Assembly: GCF_018687715.1 (NCBI RefSeq)
Contig: NC_056765.1
Coordinates: forward strand, 19,862,894-19,926,893
DNA: 64,000 nt
From: Carya illinoinensis
Taxonomy: Eukaryota; Streptophyta; Magnoliopsida; Fagales; Juglandaceae
Direction: 5' to 3'
The notes under the pieces are model-generated. The model did no database searches. It was given only the letters and a program-made list of their open reading frames with translations, and was not told the origin of the DNA. Position 1 is the first letter of the stretch; each line of letters opens with the position of its first letter. This document shows positions 12,605-24,860 of the stretch, piece after piece. Position numbers and translations under genes: made by a program.

Positions 12605-13924
12605 TGATTACGCCCAAAGAATAACGTGGTAATTATAGCATAACTTTGAGGTGTCGATTCCATAGAGAGACAAATTAAAAGAATAACAGAACGAGCAAGG
12701 AAACTAACTAAAAATATTAAATAATTAGTGGAGAGTAAAGATTAATTTTAAATTCAAATTAAAATAAATCAAAGTTACTAACGAAAGAAACATTCAAATT
12801 TGATGAACAGTAGAGCGTCAGGAATCCCTTGCAAAAATCTGGTATTTTAATTATTCTTAATTCATTAAATAACTCAATTGGGAACTTAATTTCTGAAATT
12901 CCCAATCGGAAGGTATAGATTTATAAACCAAAATTAAACAAATGTAATCTTTTAAAAAATCATTCACCACTTTTAAAATACATAAGTTATTATCTCTATT
13001 GAGAAAATTCAATGACGATAATATACTTAAGGAGCGATATTGTAGTAAAGAGCTAAATCAATATAGATAAATAATTGATCCAAATATAATCAAAGAACCA
13101 ATTCATTCAATAGAAAAAATATGACTGAATCCATAAACATAATAAATTTTATGATTATTCGGAGAAAAAAACATCAACAATGAATTGAGAATGATAAAAC
13201 AAACAAATTTTAGTAATTAAAAATCAAATACATAAATTAAAAATAAATTAAAACCACCATCTAATGTGCAAGTTCATCCCTAACCCTACTTGAGAATTCA
13301 TTTATCTATAAATATAATGGATAACAAAAATATTAAGAGAAAAATAAAGTGAACGGCGGCCATGGAAGTGATTTTTTCTCTATTCAAATCTACCTCTTGT
13401 GCCTCTCCTCCTCCTCTATTTCGTGCTAATGATATGCTTATATAAGGTAGGAAAGAAATCCTAATATTTTCATAATTCTCGCAAAACTAAAATCGCCTAA
13501 ATTTTAGGACTAATTTTGAAAGCCACGTACGTGCTTCAACATTTTGAATTTGGAAATCTTTATTAGAGATAAATTTATAGTCCTTTAAGATAGATTTCTA
13601 ATTTATTAAGAATTGAATCAACCCGATATGTGAGTAAAAAATTACGATTAGAATACTAAAGTATGTCTAGACTGTCTCCTAGCAAATTTTAGATTTGGAC
13701 TTCTTGCAGTTTCTTTTTGTGATTTTTTTCTTGATCCAAATTGCTCTTAAGCTCTTTGAAATTCCTCCTTTAAATTTGACTAGGTTTTGACTTGCTCTGT
13801 TATAAACTCTGAAATTAAACATAAAAAACTACTTAGGAGTATTCTAATGTAAATAGAAACTCAATTCAAGAGTATACATTAATTCTTATAATTTCTATTC
13901 ACATTTTAGCATTTTAATCCAATA
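12605..13924 (-). repeat. Athila 5' LTR
   Basis: This is the partner of 6622-7941 in direct orientation. The same internal landmarks occur in the same order (GAGCGATATTG, GGCGGCCATGGAAGTGA, CTTATATAAGG, ATTTTAGCATTTTAATCC). Its gag-side end abuts the tRNA-Asp primer site. Confidence 0.92.
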
Positions 13925-15040
13925 AATGATTTTATGAAAAAATTGTATATTTTTGTCATGGAACATTGGAAACTACCTCATTTATTTTCTCCTACATTAC
14001 TCCTTGTACCCGAATAAGAACATAAATTTACCTTGGTCATTTTGTCTTGCATTACTCATTGTACCCGAATAAGAATAGAAATTTCTTTTTGTCACAATTG
14101 GTGCAGACATGATCAATTTTTGGTATTATGTTCTCAACTGTATAAAAAGAGTGAATATGGAATTTGAAATCTTTTATGTGATTATATGATCTTTATCTAT
14201 TCATCACTGTATCTCTTCTTATATGAAATGTTGAATGTGAAAACCTCTGGCATGGCCTTCTGTTTCTGTTTCCATTCCGACCATACCCTGAGTATAAAGT
14301 TGTGGCCAAAGTTATTGTGTTGGTACCAACATATCTATTTCTAAGTGCATCCACTTTGAAAAAACTAGTTTTCTATGTGGTCTTTCCTGTGTACACACTT
14401 AGGACTCCGAGAATGATAAAGGGAAGATTTCACATTTTATTTCTATTGGGTTGACTGTCGGTGTAACACCCGTACTTATAGTGGGACTTTAGAAAATAAC
14501 TTTAGTAAACAAGACAGGAATTATTAAACTTTTTCATTTCCTCCTTAGGATATAAATGATTCTATAGTTAAAATTTAAAACATGATTTATAAATCTAAGG
14601 AGAGTTTATAGCAGAAATCATTTAATTGAAACACAAGGTCCTTTTACAAAAATTTGATTTCAAACATTTATTAAAAGCTGCCTAGACTTCTGTCAACTTT
14701 TTCTTGGGCTATGTCTGTCAGGATGCTTTATCCTCATTTCATTCCTGGGTGGGACACACATAAGTTTACATTCATGTATTTATCATTCATCTACATTTAT
14801 CCCCTCGGCCTCAAACCTGTAGCGTCGAAACAGGGTGTTTGGCGATTGAGGAAATGAGAGGATTCTGCTTGTTTCTGGTTTCCCATGCAGTGAAGATGAC
14901 GGAAAAAAATTCCTCAATTCCATATGATTCTTGGACAGGTGGATGGTTTCTTCCTCACAACTATATGATTGCAGGTTTAGAACTGATGAAGACCCTTCAT
15001 ATTCTTTTCCACTTTTGCCGCTAACCTCTTCCGGTTTTTT
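13925..15040. other. Unassigned sequence with an LTR-like patch
   Basis: No protein domain is recognised. TGTAACACCCGTACTTATAG at about 14462 resembles the start of a gypsy LTR, but I cannot find a partner or an end. A 61-codon frame at 14839-15024 (SWTGGWFLPHNYMIAG) has splice-like CAG sites nearby but matches nothing I recognise. Confidence 0.4.
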
Positions 15041-15873
15041 CTAGATTCCGATTGCAAGTTCAGCACTTGGCACATTGTTTTGGGATGGCAAGAGTTCTTC
15101 TGATTCCATATTACTCACTTCATCCTCGGTATTTTGCATTGAGGGGAGGTTTTGTGGAGAGTAATATTCTGCTCTTAAGGCTAGCCCGAATCTGATCCTT
15201 TGTTGTGTTGAAGTGGGAAAGCCACAAAATATTTGAAAGTAGCCAAGTCGACCGCATGCATAACAGAAATCAGCTAGCTTTTCATACTTAAAAGCAATCC
15301 AAACTTCTTTGTTTCCGAAACGCTTGAGGGGGAAGCTTTTTTTCAAAGGATTTGTTACATCAATGGCCACTTTTATTCGGATAAACTTGCGGAAAGCCAA
15401 GCCATATATCGGGTCCACTTCTACCTTTATAAGATTTTCTATCACTTTCCCAATGTCTATTGCATTTTCCAGATTGAAGTGGTCTAGGGGGAGTCCATGT
15501 AACTGAACGTTAAAGATGGCTTCGTTTAGGCTTATTTCTTCTACGGTTGCCCCAGGTGACCATTGTTTTAAGATCATGAGGTGACCCTTAAAGTTCCAAG
15601 GGCCTTGATTTAAACTCTAAGCTTGTCTTGAGGAGTTCTAAATGTGAATATAAATTTGTTTACATCCATGTCTTCGATCAGAAAGTTTTGGACAAATTTC
15701 CATGAGGCTTTTCTGCATGAATGTATGGCAAATTTATTCAAGGGTCTATCGGCAACTAACCTTCCAACCAAAATCTTTTCGGATGAAGACTTTGCCGCTT
15801 CCTGAGTTGTTTTAAGTTGAAGGTCTTGCCACGATAGAGCTTCCGTTTGTGAGATGAGTGCTTCGATGTCCAT
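15041..15873 (-). pseudogene. LINE ORF1 remnant (DUF4283 plus zinc knuckle)
   Basis: The minus strand starts MDIEALISQTEALS and shows a DUF4283-like segment (ILVGRLVADRPLNKFAI, MDVNKFIFTFRT). After a frameshift near 15600 it continues through GPWNFKGHLMILKQW, VQLHGLPLDHFN, FIRIKVAIDV and the CCHC-type knuckle FCYACGRLGYFQIFC (the usual His is Tyr here). This is the ORF1/gag-like protein of plant LINEs. No endonuclease or reverse transcriptase follows downstream, so the copy is truncated. The bases 15874-16130 are probably its 5' leader. Confidence 0.85.
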
Positions 15874-16479
15874 TGTTCACGTTGCTGGAAACAGAGGAGA
15901 GCAACTTTAAAAGCAACTTTGAGAGCAACAGAGGGGACGAGAACACGGTTAAAAAAGAGAGAGAAAGGGGTTTTAGGCTTGGCAATGGGGAGCTGGATTG
16001 TCGACATGAGGGAGGAGTGAAACCACCAAGAAGAAGTCAAGAGAGGTCTTGCCCAGGGGAGAAACATCGGCAGCTAGGAGATGTGGAGAAAATCTCATGA
16101 GAGAGATTTAAGAGAGAATTTGACGATCCGTATTTTTTGACTATAATGAGGAAGCAAAAGTTGAAGGTACAATAGTATGCCGCTCGGTTTACAGAGTTAG
16201 GGAGATTTTTGCCTCATCCTATCCTAACGAAGAGCATGAGGACAAAGTGATTCGAACATGATTTGCAGACCCAAATCAAAACCCAAGTAGCATGCCTAGA
16301 GATCGAGGACTTAAAGAAATTAGTGCATGTGGCATCCATTATTGAGCATGAGAAACACAATTCATTACCAATTTTGTGGTGAAGGGAGCAACTCTAGTGT
16401 CCCTCAAAAGTTTGTGTCAAGGGCAGGAGGACAATTGCCAATTACTCCTAGAGTGTGCATGGGAGGAATGATACTAGTT

Positions 16480-16630
16480 TGTAGTAATTGCCATAGAGTG
16501 AGCAAGGGGGCTTGTCGATAGACTTTTGATATTGTGATTTCGTTATAGGCAAATGGGACATTATGTCAATGATTGCCCTCGATGTGGCACCTCCAACCCT
16601 CGCTTGGGATTGAGCGGTGATTGAAATGTT
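16480..16630 (+). pseudogene. Gypsy gag zinc-knuckle remnant, left half of a split element
   Basis: The plus strand reads CSNCHRVSKGACR and, after a stop and a frame change, RQMGHYVNDCPRCG. Together these match the double zinc-knuckle region of Tekay-like gag. In the second knuckle the two leading cysteine positions have become TGA and TAT. The gag-protease linker expected next occurs at 22366 in the same orientation, so the element between was probably inserted here. Sequence 16130-16480 may be more gag but is too decayed to read. Confidence 0.65.
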
Positions 16631-17201
16631 GAAACATGTAATACAAGGTTACACACTCTTTGTACATGGCAGATAACATGCGATCCACCTAAATACTAGC
16701 AGTATGCAAAAAATTCGTAGTGGTAAAATAAATGGCCAAGTAATCTAAGCAATGATGTAGGCAATTGCATAGCACATGGTACTAAGACTTAAATTTCTCA
16801 AACATTGTCATATCATCTATAAGAAATATAGTCATAGTCATCAAAATATATCAAAGAGTTTTAATCTCCCAAAAACACGGGGCCTTTTTCCAAAATAAGC
16901 TAAGTCTCAAAATATCAAAACATTTCCTTTTATGGGAAATGGGGTCCCAAATTCTTTTCTCCTTTTTTTCTTTTCAAGAGGTTCATTCTTCGTTTGCTTT
17001 TCCAAAGCTCGATCATTGTCCCTATTTTTGAGTGGTCGAAACTCCTCAATAAATTGAAATATCTTGGTGATCTCTAGATCTATGGCCTCAAGATGCTCCA
17101 AAATGGAGGACTCAGGCCTGCTGATGCCCCCCTTAGGCACAATTCTCTCTAGAGGAGGTGTTGTTCTCTTCCACTTGGCCATCCGTGTCACCATCTAAAC
17201 C
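16630..17201 (-). other. Internal stub of a minus-strand LTR element
   Basis: This lies between the split gag and the end of the 3 kb LTR. A 95-codon minus-strand frame (16907-17194) begins MVTRMAKWKRTTPPLERI and is rich in Lys, Arg and Glu toward its end. It shows no domain I recognise. Only its first bases, including GATGGCCAAG, have a counterpart beside the second LTR copy (58093-58122). It could be a gag N-terminus, but this is unproven. Confidence 0.45.
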
Positions 17202-18901
17202 TGATACAACTTCTACCATTCGAGGAGGAGAATGGTAGTGGAAACTACCACAATAATATTTCAAGAAATCTCAGAAAGTAAACATACAACATACAGTAGT
17301 TAACACAAGCATACAAGAGGTATATCATGCGATGTATGCATGGAAATGTACTTGACACATGACTAAAAACTAAACTTTGACATATGCACTAACCACTTTC
17401 AAAGCCTTGTAACAGAGACTTGACATTTATAGAAAAAAAATCTTTAACTATTCTTTTTCATGTTGATCTTTAACAAAACTCGCCTTTTTAGAGAATATCA
17501 CAAGATTTGCATCGAGTTATCCATAACTTATCACGAGACTTTCATCAAGTGATCCATAACATATGAGCTCTTTTTCTTATTTAGAGGGTAGAAACACCAT
17601 TCGCTCCTACTAGTTACCGCACCATCATTGGTCTGTGCACCATGATGAATACATCTTACACAGAAACATAACTTACTAACTCTACAATACTTCTTGGTTT
17701 ACACATCTTATGCAACCACTAGCGTTAGGCAATCGCTCTAGCATTCTTTAAAAAGAATTGATTCGGGCACATCAATGGTTTTTTGTCAATGTAGGGGTTA
17801 CCACTCTATTCTTAAGCACTTCAGAGTGGACAGAGGACTTCCTTCTACTAGGACATTCCTCTGCCCTAGTATTTGGGGTCGTGATAAAACTTTTAGACTC
17901 ATTTCATTTCAAAACATTTTTTAAAACACTTCTCTTTTGAAAACACTTCTCCCAAATGTATGTAACATGAGACTTAAGACATACGTTCTTATACTTAACA
18001 TATGACATATTAGATACCATGCACGAAATAACCAAGCAGAACATATTCAATTCATGGCATGATATCATAGAACTCATAAGATATTAAAACACAAACATGG
18101 AACTATGAAATCTAGCCTTGGCTGAAACTTAGAGGTTGCAAGAACATAGAAAATCATCACTTAAACATACTCTAAACTTCAACCATATTGCTTGGAAATC
18201 AAATCATAGTAGAACAAAGCATAAAATCATAGCATTTGAAAATAATCTGAAACTATCAAGACATGATATAACCAAAACGCCAAGTTCCTCAAATTAACAA
18301 CATTTTTTCCCTTAAAACCGAAATATGCAAAGGACATTCTTGCCATTTGTTTCTTAAACTGAATCATTCCATTCATTCCATATTTATATTCTAAGCTCAT
18401 GTAAGAGTATCCAAGCAAACAAACAAGAAATAACAATCAAAATAATAAAAACAAACAAAAAGATCTACACAAGTATACATATGATTTAAACAAGAACAAG
18501 TTGAGTGTATACTTATAAAAATCCATGAAATGAAATAAAAACAAGTTGTAATTTAAAATACAACCCATTAGAATGAGTATCTCAAATAATCCATGTTCTT
18601 TAGTGTGTGAGGGTTTTATAGCGTTACTAACTTTCAGCCTCTAGGGTTTTAGGCTAAGAATTTGTTTCACTTATAAATTCATACAAAACTCAAAATAAGA
18701 TAAGAACATATGATGGGGTCGAAAATAGGAAGGACGAACACCTTCCACCAATCGGCTTCATGGGTTGCTAAGAAACCCTAATTCATTTTTTGAGAAAATG
18801 TGAAGGAAAGTGTGCGATTCATCATTTTTTAACTCTTTTGGGATTTGGATCTCATCTTTGAGTTAGAATGATGAAGAGTGAGTGCAAGAATTAAAAGAAA
18901 C

Positions 18902-20990
18902 TGTGATACCTCCAACTCCCACGTACAAAAATGTGGGAATCGTGATATCAGGATAATGACAACATGGGTCACGCATCCCAATGACGAGTGATAAGTGTGT
19001 CTACTTGGAAAAAGTGTACAACAAAAATTGTAATGGATAACTATATGATAGTCAACTAAGTACCAGATTTTTTTTAAGTATAGAACCACGAAAGTAAAAG
19101 ATCCTTAAATAGGTTTACAGTTATCCAACTAAATTATAATACAAATCAAAAGGGGAACATATCCCATGACCCAAAAGTGACCACATCTCACTCCTCCAGG
19201 CTCAACACCATCCTCTGCATCAAAATCTACCATTCCACAAAAATGAATAGTAGGAAAGAATACCATGTGAGATTGTAAATCTCAATAAGTAAACTAACCG
19301 TACAACCATTGAGATAAAAATATGTTAATGTAACTAACATGTATGCGTGATATGATGAAACATGCATATGTCCAAGACCATCATTTTCTTTGAAAATGAC
19401 CATGTTTCCAAGATACGCCAAAAATTTCATTTGACCCAAAACACGCCATTAAATACCATACGCCATTTTCCTGGAAAATGGCCCAAACAATAACAACCAT
19501 TTTTTCCAAAAAAATGGTTCTTGTATCTATTTAATCATAAACTGTAATTTTTCTAGAAAATGACCCGACATATTCATTTATCAGTCACTGTAAGTGGAAA
19601 TCATAGGCGAAATTCTACCATGATCCTTACTTACCACTATATCTACCATGTGCAACTTAAGTGGGAATCACAGGTGGGACTCTACCACCGTCCCTACTTA
19701 CTTCCATCCCTACAGTTTCATTTTTTCCTCTGTTTCATTCCTTTCAATTCATTCATTATAAACATACCCAAAATCATTTCTCACATGAAAACCCAGTTTT
19801 CATTTACAACACATGAGCATACATGAACATATGATAAATGTCATAACACCAGCACGACATATAAAATATCCAACACAATCCACTTCCACAAAAAATTTCA
19901 TCCTCCAATTCGACCCAACTTCCATACTCCTTAGACCCAAGGTCTGGCAAAACCAACCAGACTATAGAAATATGTTAGTATAAAAATATACTTAAATCTT
20001 AAGAAAATTCATTGGAAAAATTACTTACAATGGTGGAAGGAAAATTTGGAAGGTCAAGGGTGATGCCAAAAGTGGTGTAGCAGCGGTGGATAGTGATTTT
20101 ACATGTGTTGGCTATGGGTCACAATTAGAGAAAATCAAAGGGGAGCTATAGAGGCTTGGGTTGGTCATGGAGGGAAGTTGGTGAAGTTCATGGTGGTGGC
20201 TGGAGGCCTTGGGTGGCGGATCGGGGATGTGTGACGTATAGAGAGCTTGTGAGAGAGAGACCTTGATTCGGGCTATGAGAGGGAGGGGAAGATGCAGGGA
20301 GGCAGGGGAGGAAGAGAGTGGTCTGGTGAGTCGATGGTGGTAGGTGGCGGCGGCACTAAAGCCGTGTGGTGGTGAAATGGAGTGGGTGGGAACCCACTCG
20401 GGCTGTGCTCACGTGAGGGTGAGAGAGGACTGCGCAGGGGCTGGGTATGAGGGGTGATGGTCATCAGCATGAGGGGAAGGTGGTGGGGTGGGCGGTGACG
20501 CCAATGGGCGATGCACGGTGGCAGACTGGGGGAGAAGAAAGTGTACAGTGAGAGAGGAAGGAGAGGGTTTATGTAGCTAAAGGAGTAGAAGGAAGAAGAA
20601 AGAAAAAAGAGAAGAAAAAGAAAAAGGGAAAAAAAGAAAAGGGAAAAAGAAAAGGAAAATGAAATTAGATCTAGGTCCTACATCATGGGTCTTCAAACTG
20701 ATCCAACAAAAAAAAAATTCAAAACGGCAAGTTAAATAAAATAATTTAAACGTAGTGACTAAATAAAATAAAATAACAAAATTCAACAATAAAATAATAA
20801 AATAATAGAATAAAGAGCAATTTAAGTAATAAACAATATTTAATAAGAAAACACCTTAAACTAAATTTTACAGTTAGAAGTCGTAAAATAATACCACGTA
20901 AATCATCTAAAATTTAAAACAAGAAACCCCATAATCTTAATAAATGAAATAATTATTTAATTGAAATACATGTAAATACGGGGTATCATA
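18902..20990 (-). mobile_element. Solo LTR, Tekay-like, with 5-bp target duplication
   Basis: The plus strand reads TGTGATACC... to ...GGGTATCATA, flanked on both sides by GAAAC (18897-18901 and 20991-20995). Read on the minus strand it begins TATGATACCCCG and ends GGTATCACA, similar to the LTR at 3601-5781. Length is 2089 bp. It lacks internal retrotransposon sequence, so it is a solo LTR left after LTR-LTR recombination. Its first two bases are TA rather than TG, probably a point mutation. It sits inside the larger LTR at 17202-22365. Confidence 0.88.
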
Positions 20991-21358
20991 GAAACCATGT
21001 CTTACCTTGGTCTCTCATGAAGGTGCCGAAATTTCCTTCTTGAATAAACTTTCCTTGTTTGGTTGGAGAGGAAACGTGAGAAAATGTGAGAATCTTCAAG
21101 TGAAAGTGTGAGAATTGTTTGGAGAGGATGAGGGCACATGCAATTTTAAAAAATGGGTAAGAGGAAAAACCCATAAGCGTGTACTTCTCTCCTTTTATAC
21201 TTGGTCTCTTTATCTTCCCTCTTGTTTGCCTCCAAAACCCTAGCATGAGTGACAAGTGGCACAGGTTTCTTCTTCCCTCTTCTCCATTGCCGAAATACCC
21301 TCTTGGTAGTCCATCATTGGAGTGCATTGGGAATGGGCAACCATTGTCGTGTAGATCT

Positions 21359-21384
21359 CCCCCCCCCCTCCCCCCCTCCCCCCC
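21359..21384. repeat. C-rich homopolymer patch
   Basis: Runs of C broken by single T residues lie within the large LTR copy 1. The second copy lacks an equivalent tract in the homologous region. Confidence 0.9.
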
Positions 21385-22365
21385 GCCTTGGCTAAAAATC
21401 CCACATCTTTCCTTTTATGATCTTCCCTCTTCTTAAATATATGAATATTCTTCAAGGGTACTTGTGTAAAATGACTTATGCCTCTTCCTTTTCCCAACAA
21501 GTAACTCTTGACATCAGTGACAAGTGGCATAGACGTGTGCATTGCCAATTGCCACCCACTCTCCTCTTCTTCTTTCATCTTGTTGCTTCAATTCATCTTC
21601 CCATGATGACTCTTCCTATGCCATCGGTTCAAATTAAAAACTTCATGACAAGTGATGGTTGTGCTTGGACTAGTGGTGGCCAAAATTACAAGGGTAAATT
21701 AGTTCATTATGCAAATATCTCTTCATCAAATATTCTAGAAACTCATGGCATGGTTGACACTTGGCAAACTCTAAAAATATCTTGAATGTAAGATAAGAAA
21801 TTCGAAATCCCCTTATGTCCCTTCAGTTTCCCCATGACAATTACCTAGAAAACCCACTTTTATCTTCCCTAGGCTCCCTTTTCCGTAAGCATCAACATGA
21901 GAACTCGAAATTGGGCCAAATGATAGGGTCTAGGCATGTGGGAAAGGCTTGGCTGAACATCACTTAGTCTCCCTAGGTCATCTTGTCATTTGATTCTTCT
22001 AGAAGGTGCCTAGCATACATGACAAGTGGCAAATCCCTAGGGTAAGCGTGCAAGCCATCCTTGGGTTCCATACACCTCTCTCTCCCCCCCTAGTCCGCTA
22101 ACCTAACTAGATACCTATTGCCTCACATACATGACACATGGAACTGATGACAAAGGCTTGGGTCATGGGTTTTGGACTATTGGGCTTAGGTTTTTTAATA
22201 GGGGCCAAACTACACTAGGCATTCTAGGGCTAGCTGTCTCTTGGGCTTAAGTTTCACACTAAAATTTCTTAAGCTTCTTCTCTCATTAAAACACTAAGGC
22301 CCTTAAAATACTATGGCCACTAAAAATAACGATAAACCATGCTTAGCCAAATTCGGGTTATCACA

Positions 22366-22810
22366 CTCAAGTGCCACAAGTGTAGTGAGTACGACACATG
22401 GAGGACATGGAGACCATAGCGAGGTCGTACAAGCTAGAGTGTATGCACTTCCTCCAGGAGAAGTCGATGAGGATGCCTCAGAGACCCAGGAGGAAGGCAT
22501 CATCATAGGTACAAAACCATAGTTTACAACTAACTGACCATGTTAGTAAGTGGTAAGTCGTAGTTGATCATACAAGGTAAGTTTGGATATCGCATTTCTA
22601 TGTGAGTACACTATTTGACTCTGGAGCTTTAAAATTTAGTCCTTTATGTCTACTACCTTCATCAGGATACTTGGTCTTGTGGTGAAATTAACACGTCAAG
22701 GAGTCTTCCTAGAGCTACCAAAAGGAGGAATAGTGTACTACACTACGATAGTAAGAGAGTGTCCTTTGGAGATAGATGGAATCTCTAACATCCCGTCTCA
22801 AGCTAGATTA
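22366..22810 (+). pseudogene. Gypsy gag-protease remnant, right half of a split element
   Basis: The plus strand reads VQARVYALPPGEVDED (about 22428-22475), the typical Tekay gag-protease linker. It is followed by LFDSGA at about 22611-22628 and, in another frame, ELPKGGIVYYTTIVRECPLEIDG, the counterpart of LPDGEMV...CPLNFDG at 235-296. The missing upstream zinc knuckles are at 16480-16630. Sequence after about 22810 no longer resembles pol. Confidence 0.75.
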
Positions 22811-23937
22811 TTGAGGTAAAGACTTAATTTCTATTTTGACCTAAGTGGACTTAAGCCCAATGGATTATGAAGACTAAAATCATGTAAGTGAAGGGGATCT
22901 TATCTTTTGTTAGCGGGATAGGTGCCCAAGCCCAAGAGAAGGCTCGAAGTTTTTTAAATTTCGGCCATAAAAGGGTTTCAAGATTAGCCTGTGCCTGTGT
23001 GTGTATTCTTCTAGAATGGTTGTTGAATTTTGGGAACAGATACCCGGGTCTCTCTTAGTTGGGAATTTCCTTGGGATATCAACAACAATTTTCTGTTGTT
23101 TATGCCTTTAAAATATTGATAATATAATTTTGGTCTTAACATTATCTTTTTAATTTTGTGGCCTTTCTTAATTAACACGTTTTGCTTTGCCTCTTAAAAT
23201 TTTTTAACATGTCTCTTGTTGGCTTTTAATGGAGTGACGACTATGACTGGCGAGGAATAGAAATGCCAGTGTTGGCACACGATTTTAATTTAATGTGGTC
23301 GAATATCGTTGCTGATCAATTTGGCAGTCTCAATATATAAGAACTAGGAAGTCTCTCAAAATATAAGTTTGAATATATTTGTACCAAAACAATTTCAAAT
23401 TTTAAGATGTTTTATTTCAATTATATATATATATATATATACTCGAGTGAACTTTCTCAAAATAAAATAAAAGACGAATTCGAACAAAAAATCTAACATT
23501 ATTTTCTTCGAGCTGTGTTTTTTGAAAATTTTTACATTACATGTCATGATTCATATAGCATAATTTGATTTTTAAATTTTAAATTTTGAAATATCTCTGT
23601 CAAAATAAATTATGTCACGTAGATTATTTGTAGTGTAAAGACTTTCAAATAGAATTATTCATTTCAATGCCTTGTGTTTTCAAATCCTAATAAAAATATC
23701 TAAAATTCAAACCTATTTATAAGGGGTAAAATTACTTCTACAGAATCTCATAAATCTTTTAAATTGTTTTTAATTTTTTAAATGCAATAGTAGAAAATAA
23801 CTCTACATTTAAGTATCCTCTTACTCTTCTTAGAAAAGAAGGTCAAATAAATAAATAAAAGAAAAAAGAAGAAAAAAGCTATAAGAGGGAATATTAGAAT
23901 ATAGGATTATATTCAAATAGAGTCGAGTTGAATTTAG
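22811..23937. other. Unassigned AT-rich sequence
   Basis: I see no coding domain or element ends. There is a short AT run at about 23421-23441. The segment around 22970-23090 (CGGCCATAAAAGGG onward) could be a fragment of an LTR, but I cannot support this. Confidence 0.4.
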
Positions 23938-24480
23938 ATAGAGGTGTAAAACTAAATTGAAAAACAAGAAACTGGCCTGGACCGGTTGGTTCGGTCCGGA
24001 ATCGGTTCCTTCATTTTAAAAACCAGTCAAATCCGGTCTGGAATTGGTTTTACGTTTTCTAACATCGGACCAGACCGGTTTACATATTATATATATTTTA
24101 TTAATTTTAATATTATATATAATATAGTTTATCTCGTATATAATTTTTTATATATAATATATAATTATGTATAAAATAATATATTATAATTTATAACGTA
24201 ATATTTTAATCTTAAATATGAATATTTATTTGATTATATGTTTTAAATACATTTTTTTTCTAATAAATTCTCAACATATTTCTTTTGATAAATACATTAG
24301 TAATACTAATATACTTAATATATTAAAACTGAAAATCTATACCGAAATGGGTAAAATTGGAAGTACTAATTTAGAGAGTTAACCAATGAATAATTGGTTT
24401 TAAAAAATATAAAACTGGTGTTACCAGCTTGATCCTAGATTTTGTCCATAATGGGATCAAACCGACCCGGTTACTACCCT
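23938..24480 (+). mobile_element. hAT-type MITE, copy A
   Basis: The ends are AGAGGTGTAAAA and TTACTACCCT, flanked by the direct repeat GAATTTAGAT (23930-23939 and 24481-24490). hAT insertions duplicate 8 bp, so either the first two bases of the element match the target by chance or the true start is 23938. It contains GGTTCGGTCCGG and similar subterminal motifs. It matches the reverse complement of 28651-29249. It has no coding capacity and lies about 1.4 kb downstream of the ascorbate oxidase stop codon. Confidence 0.8.
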
Positions 24481-24599
24481 GAATTTAGATAAAAGAAAAG
24501 AAAATATTATTTGAAATTGGTTTACATATTTCTTTTTTATAACAAACATACATTAGTAGAAACAATCAGGATAAGCAGTTTTTGTCAATCCAAATAGTT

Positions 24600-24860
24600 T
24601 GAGAAACAAAACATTGGTGCATTTGTCAACCACATTTATATATTATGAAGATTCCAAGCATTAAGGGCTAGTCTATGAGCAACCTTATTTTCCATGCAAT
24701 GCAAGTGCTGAATTTAAAATTCAGAAAAATGTTGTGGCGTGCTCCTTGTTTCTTTAATAAGATTTCCAATAGCAAAGTAAGATTCCTTCTCCTCTTATAG
24801 CTCGGCCTTGATCATCAAGAAGTAGGTTGTAAAAGCATGATCAATCACCTTAACAGAATT
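24600..24860 (-). pseudogene. RNase H-like (RVT_3 type) remnant
   Basis: The minus strand reads ESYFAIGNLIKETRSTPQHF, then after a stop QHLHCMENKVAHRLALNAWN. The N-K-V-A-H-R-L-A pattern is the C-terminal part of the RNase H-like domain found in plant LINEs and related host genes. Only about 80 codons are readable and at least one stop interrupts them. No reverse transcriptase lies nearby. Confidence 0.6.

Larger units (their letters stand above)
6622..13924 (-). mobile_element. Athila-type Ty3/gypsy element, internally deleted
   Basis: The element has two direct LTRs (6622-7941 and 12605-13924), each running from TGATTACGCC to TCCAACA or TCCAATA. Between them lie a tRNA-Asp-type primer site, gag, a linker, a protease and an integrase tail, all on the minus strand. 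Reverse transcriptase, RNase H and most of the integrase are missing between the protease (10263) and the integrase tail (about 10000). Total length is 7.3 kb, short for an Athila element, which is usually above 10 kb. I could not find a convincing 5-bp target duplication (GGATG versus AATGA). Confidence 0.9.
17202..22365 (-). mobile_element. Large gypsy-type LTR (copy 1), interrupted by a solo LTR
   Basis: Read on the minus strand it starts TGTGATAACCCG (22365) and ends near GTTGTATCA (17202). Removing the nested solo LTR and its duplicated target leaves about 3.07 kb. It is homologous in the same orientation to 58123-61014: shared landmarks include ACAAGAGGTATATCAT, GGGGTTACCACTC.ATTCTTAAGCACT and TTTCCTTGTTTGGTTGGAGAG/TTAGAAAG. 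The two copies differ at many sites. The open frames inside show no domain. The element class is inferred from the LTR-like termini. Confidence 0.65.

Noticed and set aside
6617..13929. Target site duplication of the Athila element
   Set aside because: The flanking 5-mers GGATG and AATGA do not match.
20577..20789. Phe-rich minus-strand frame
   Set aside because: It is low-complexity T-rich sequence within the solo LTR.
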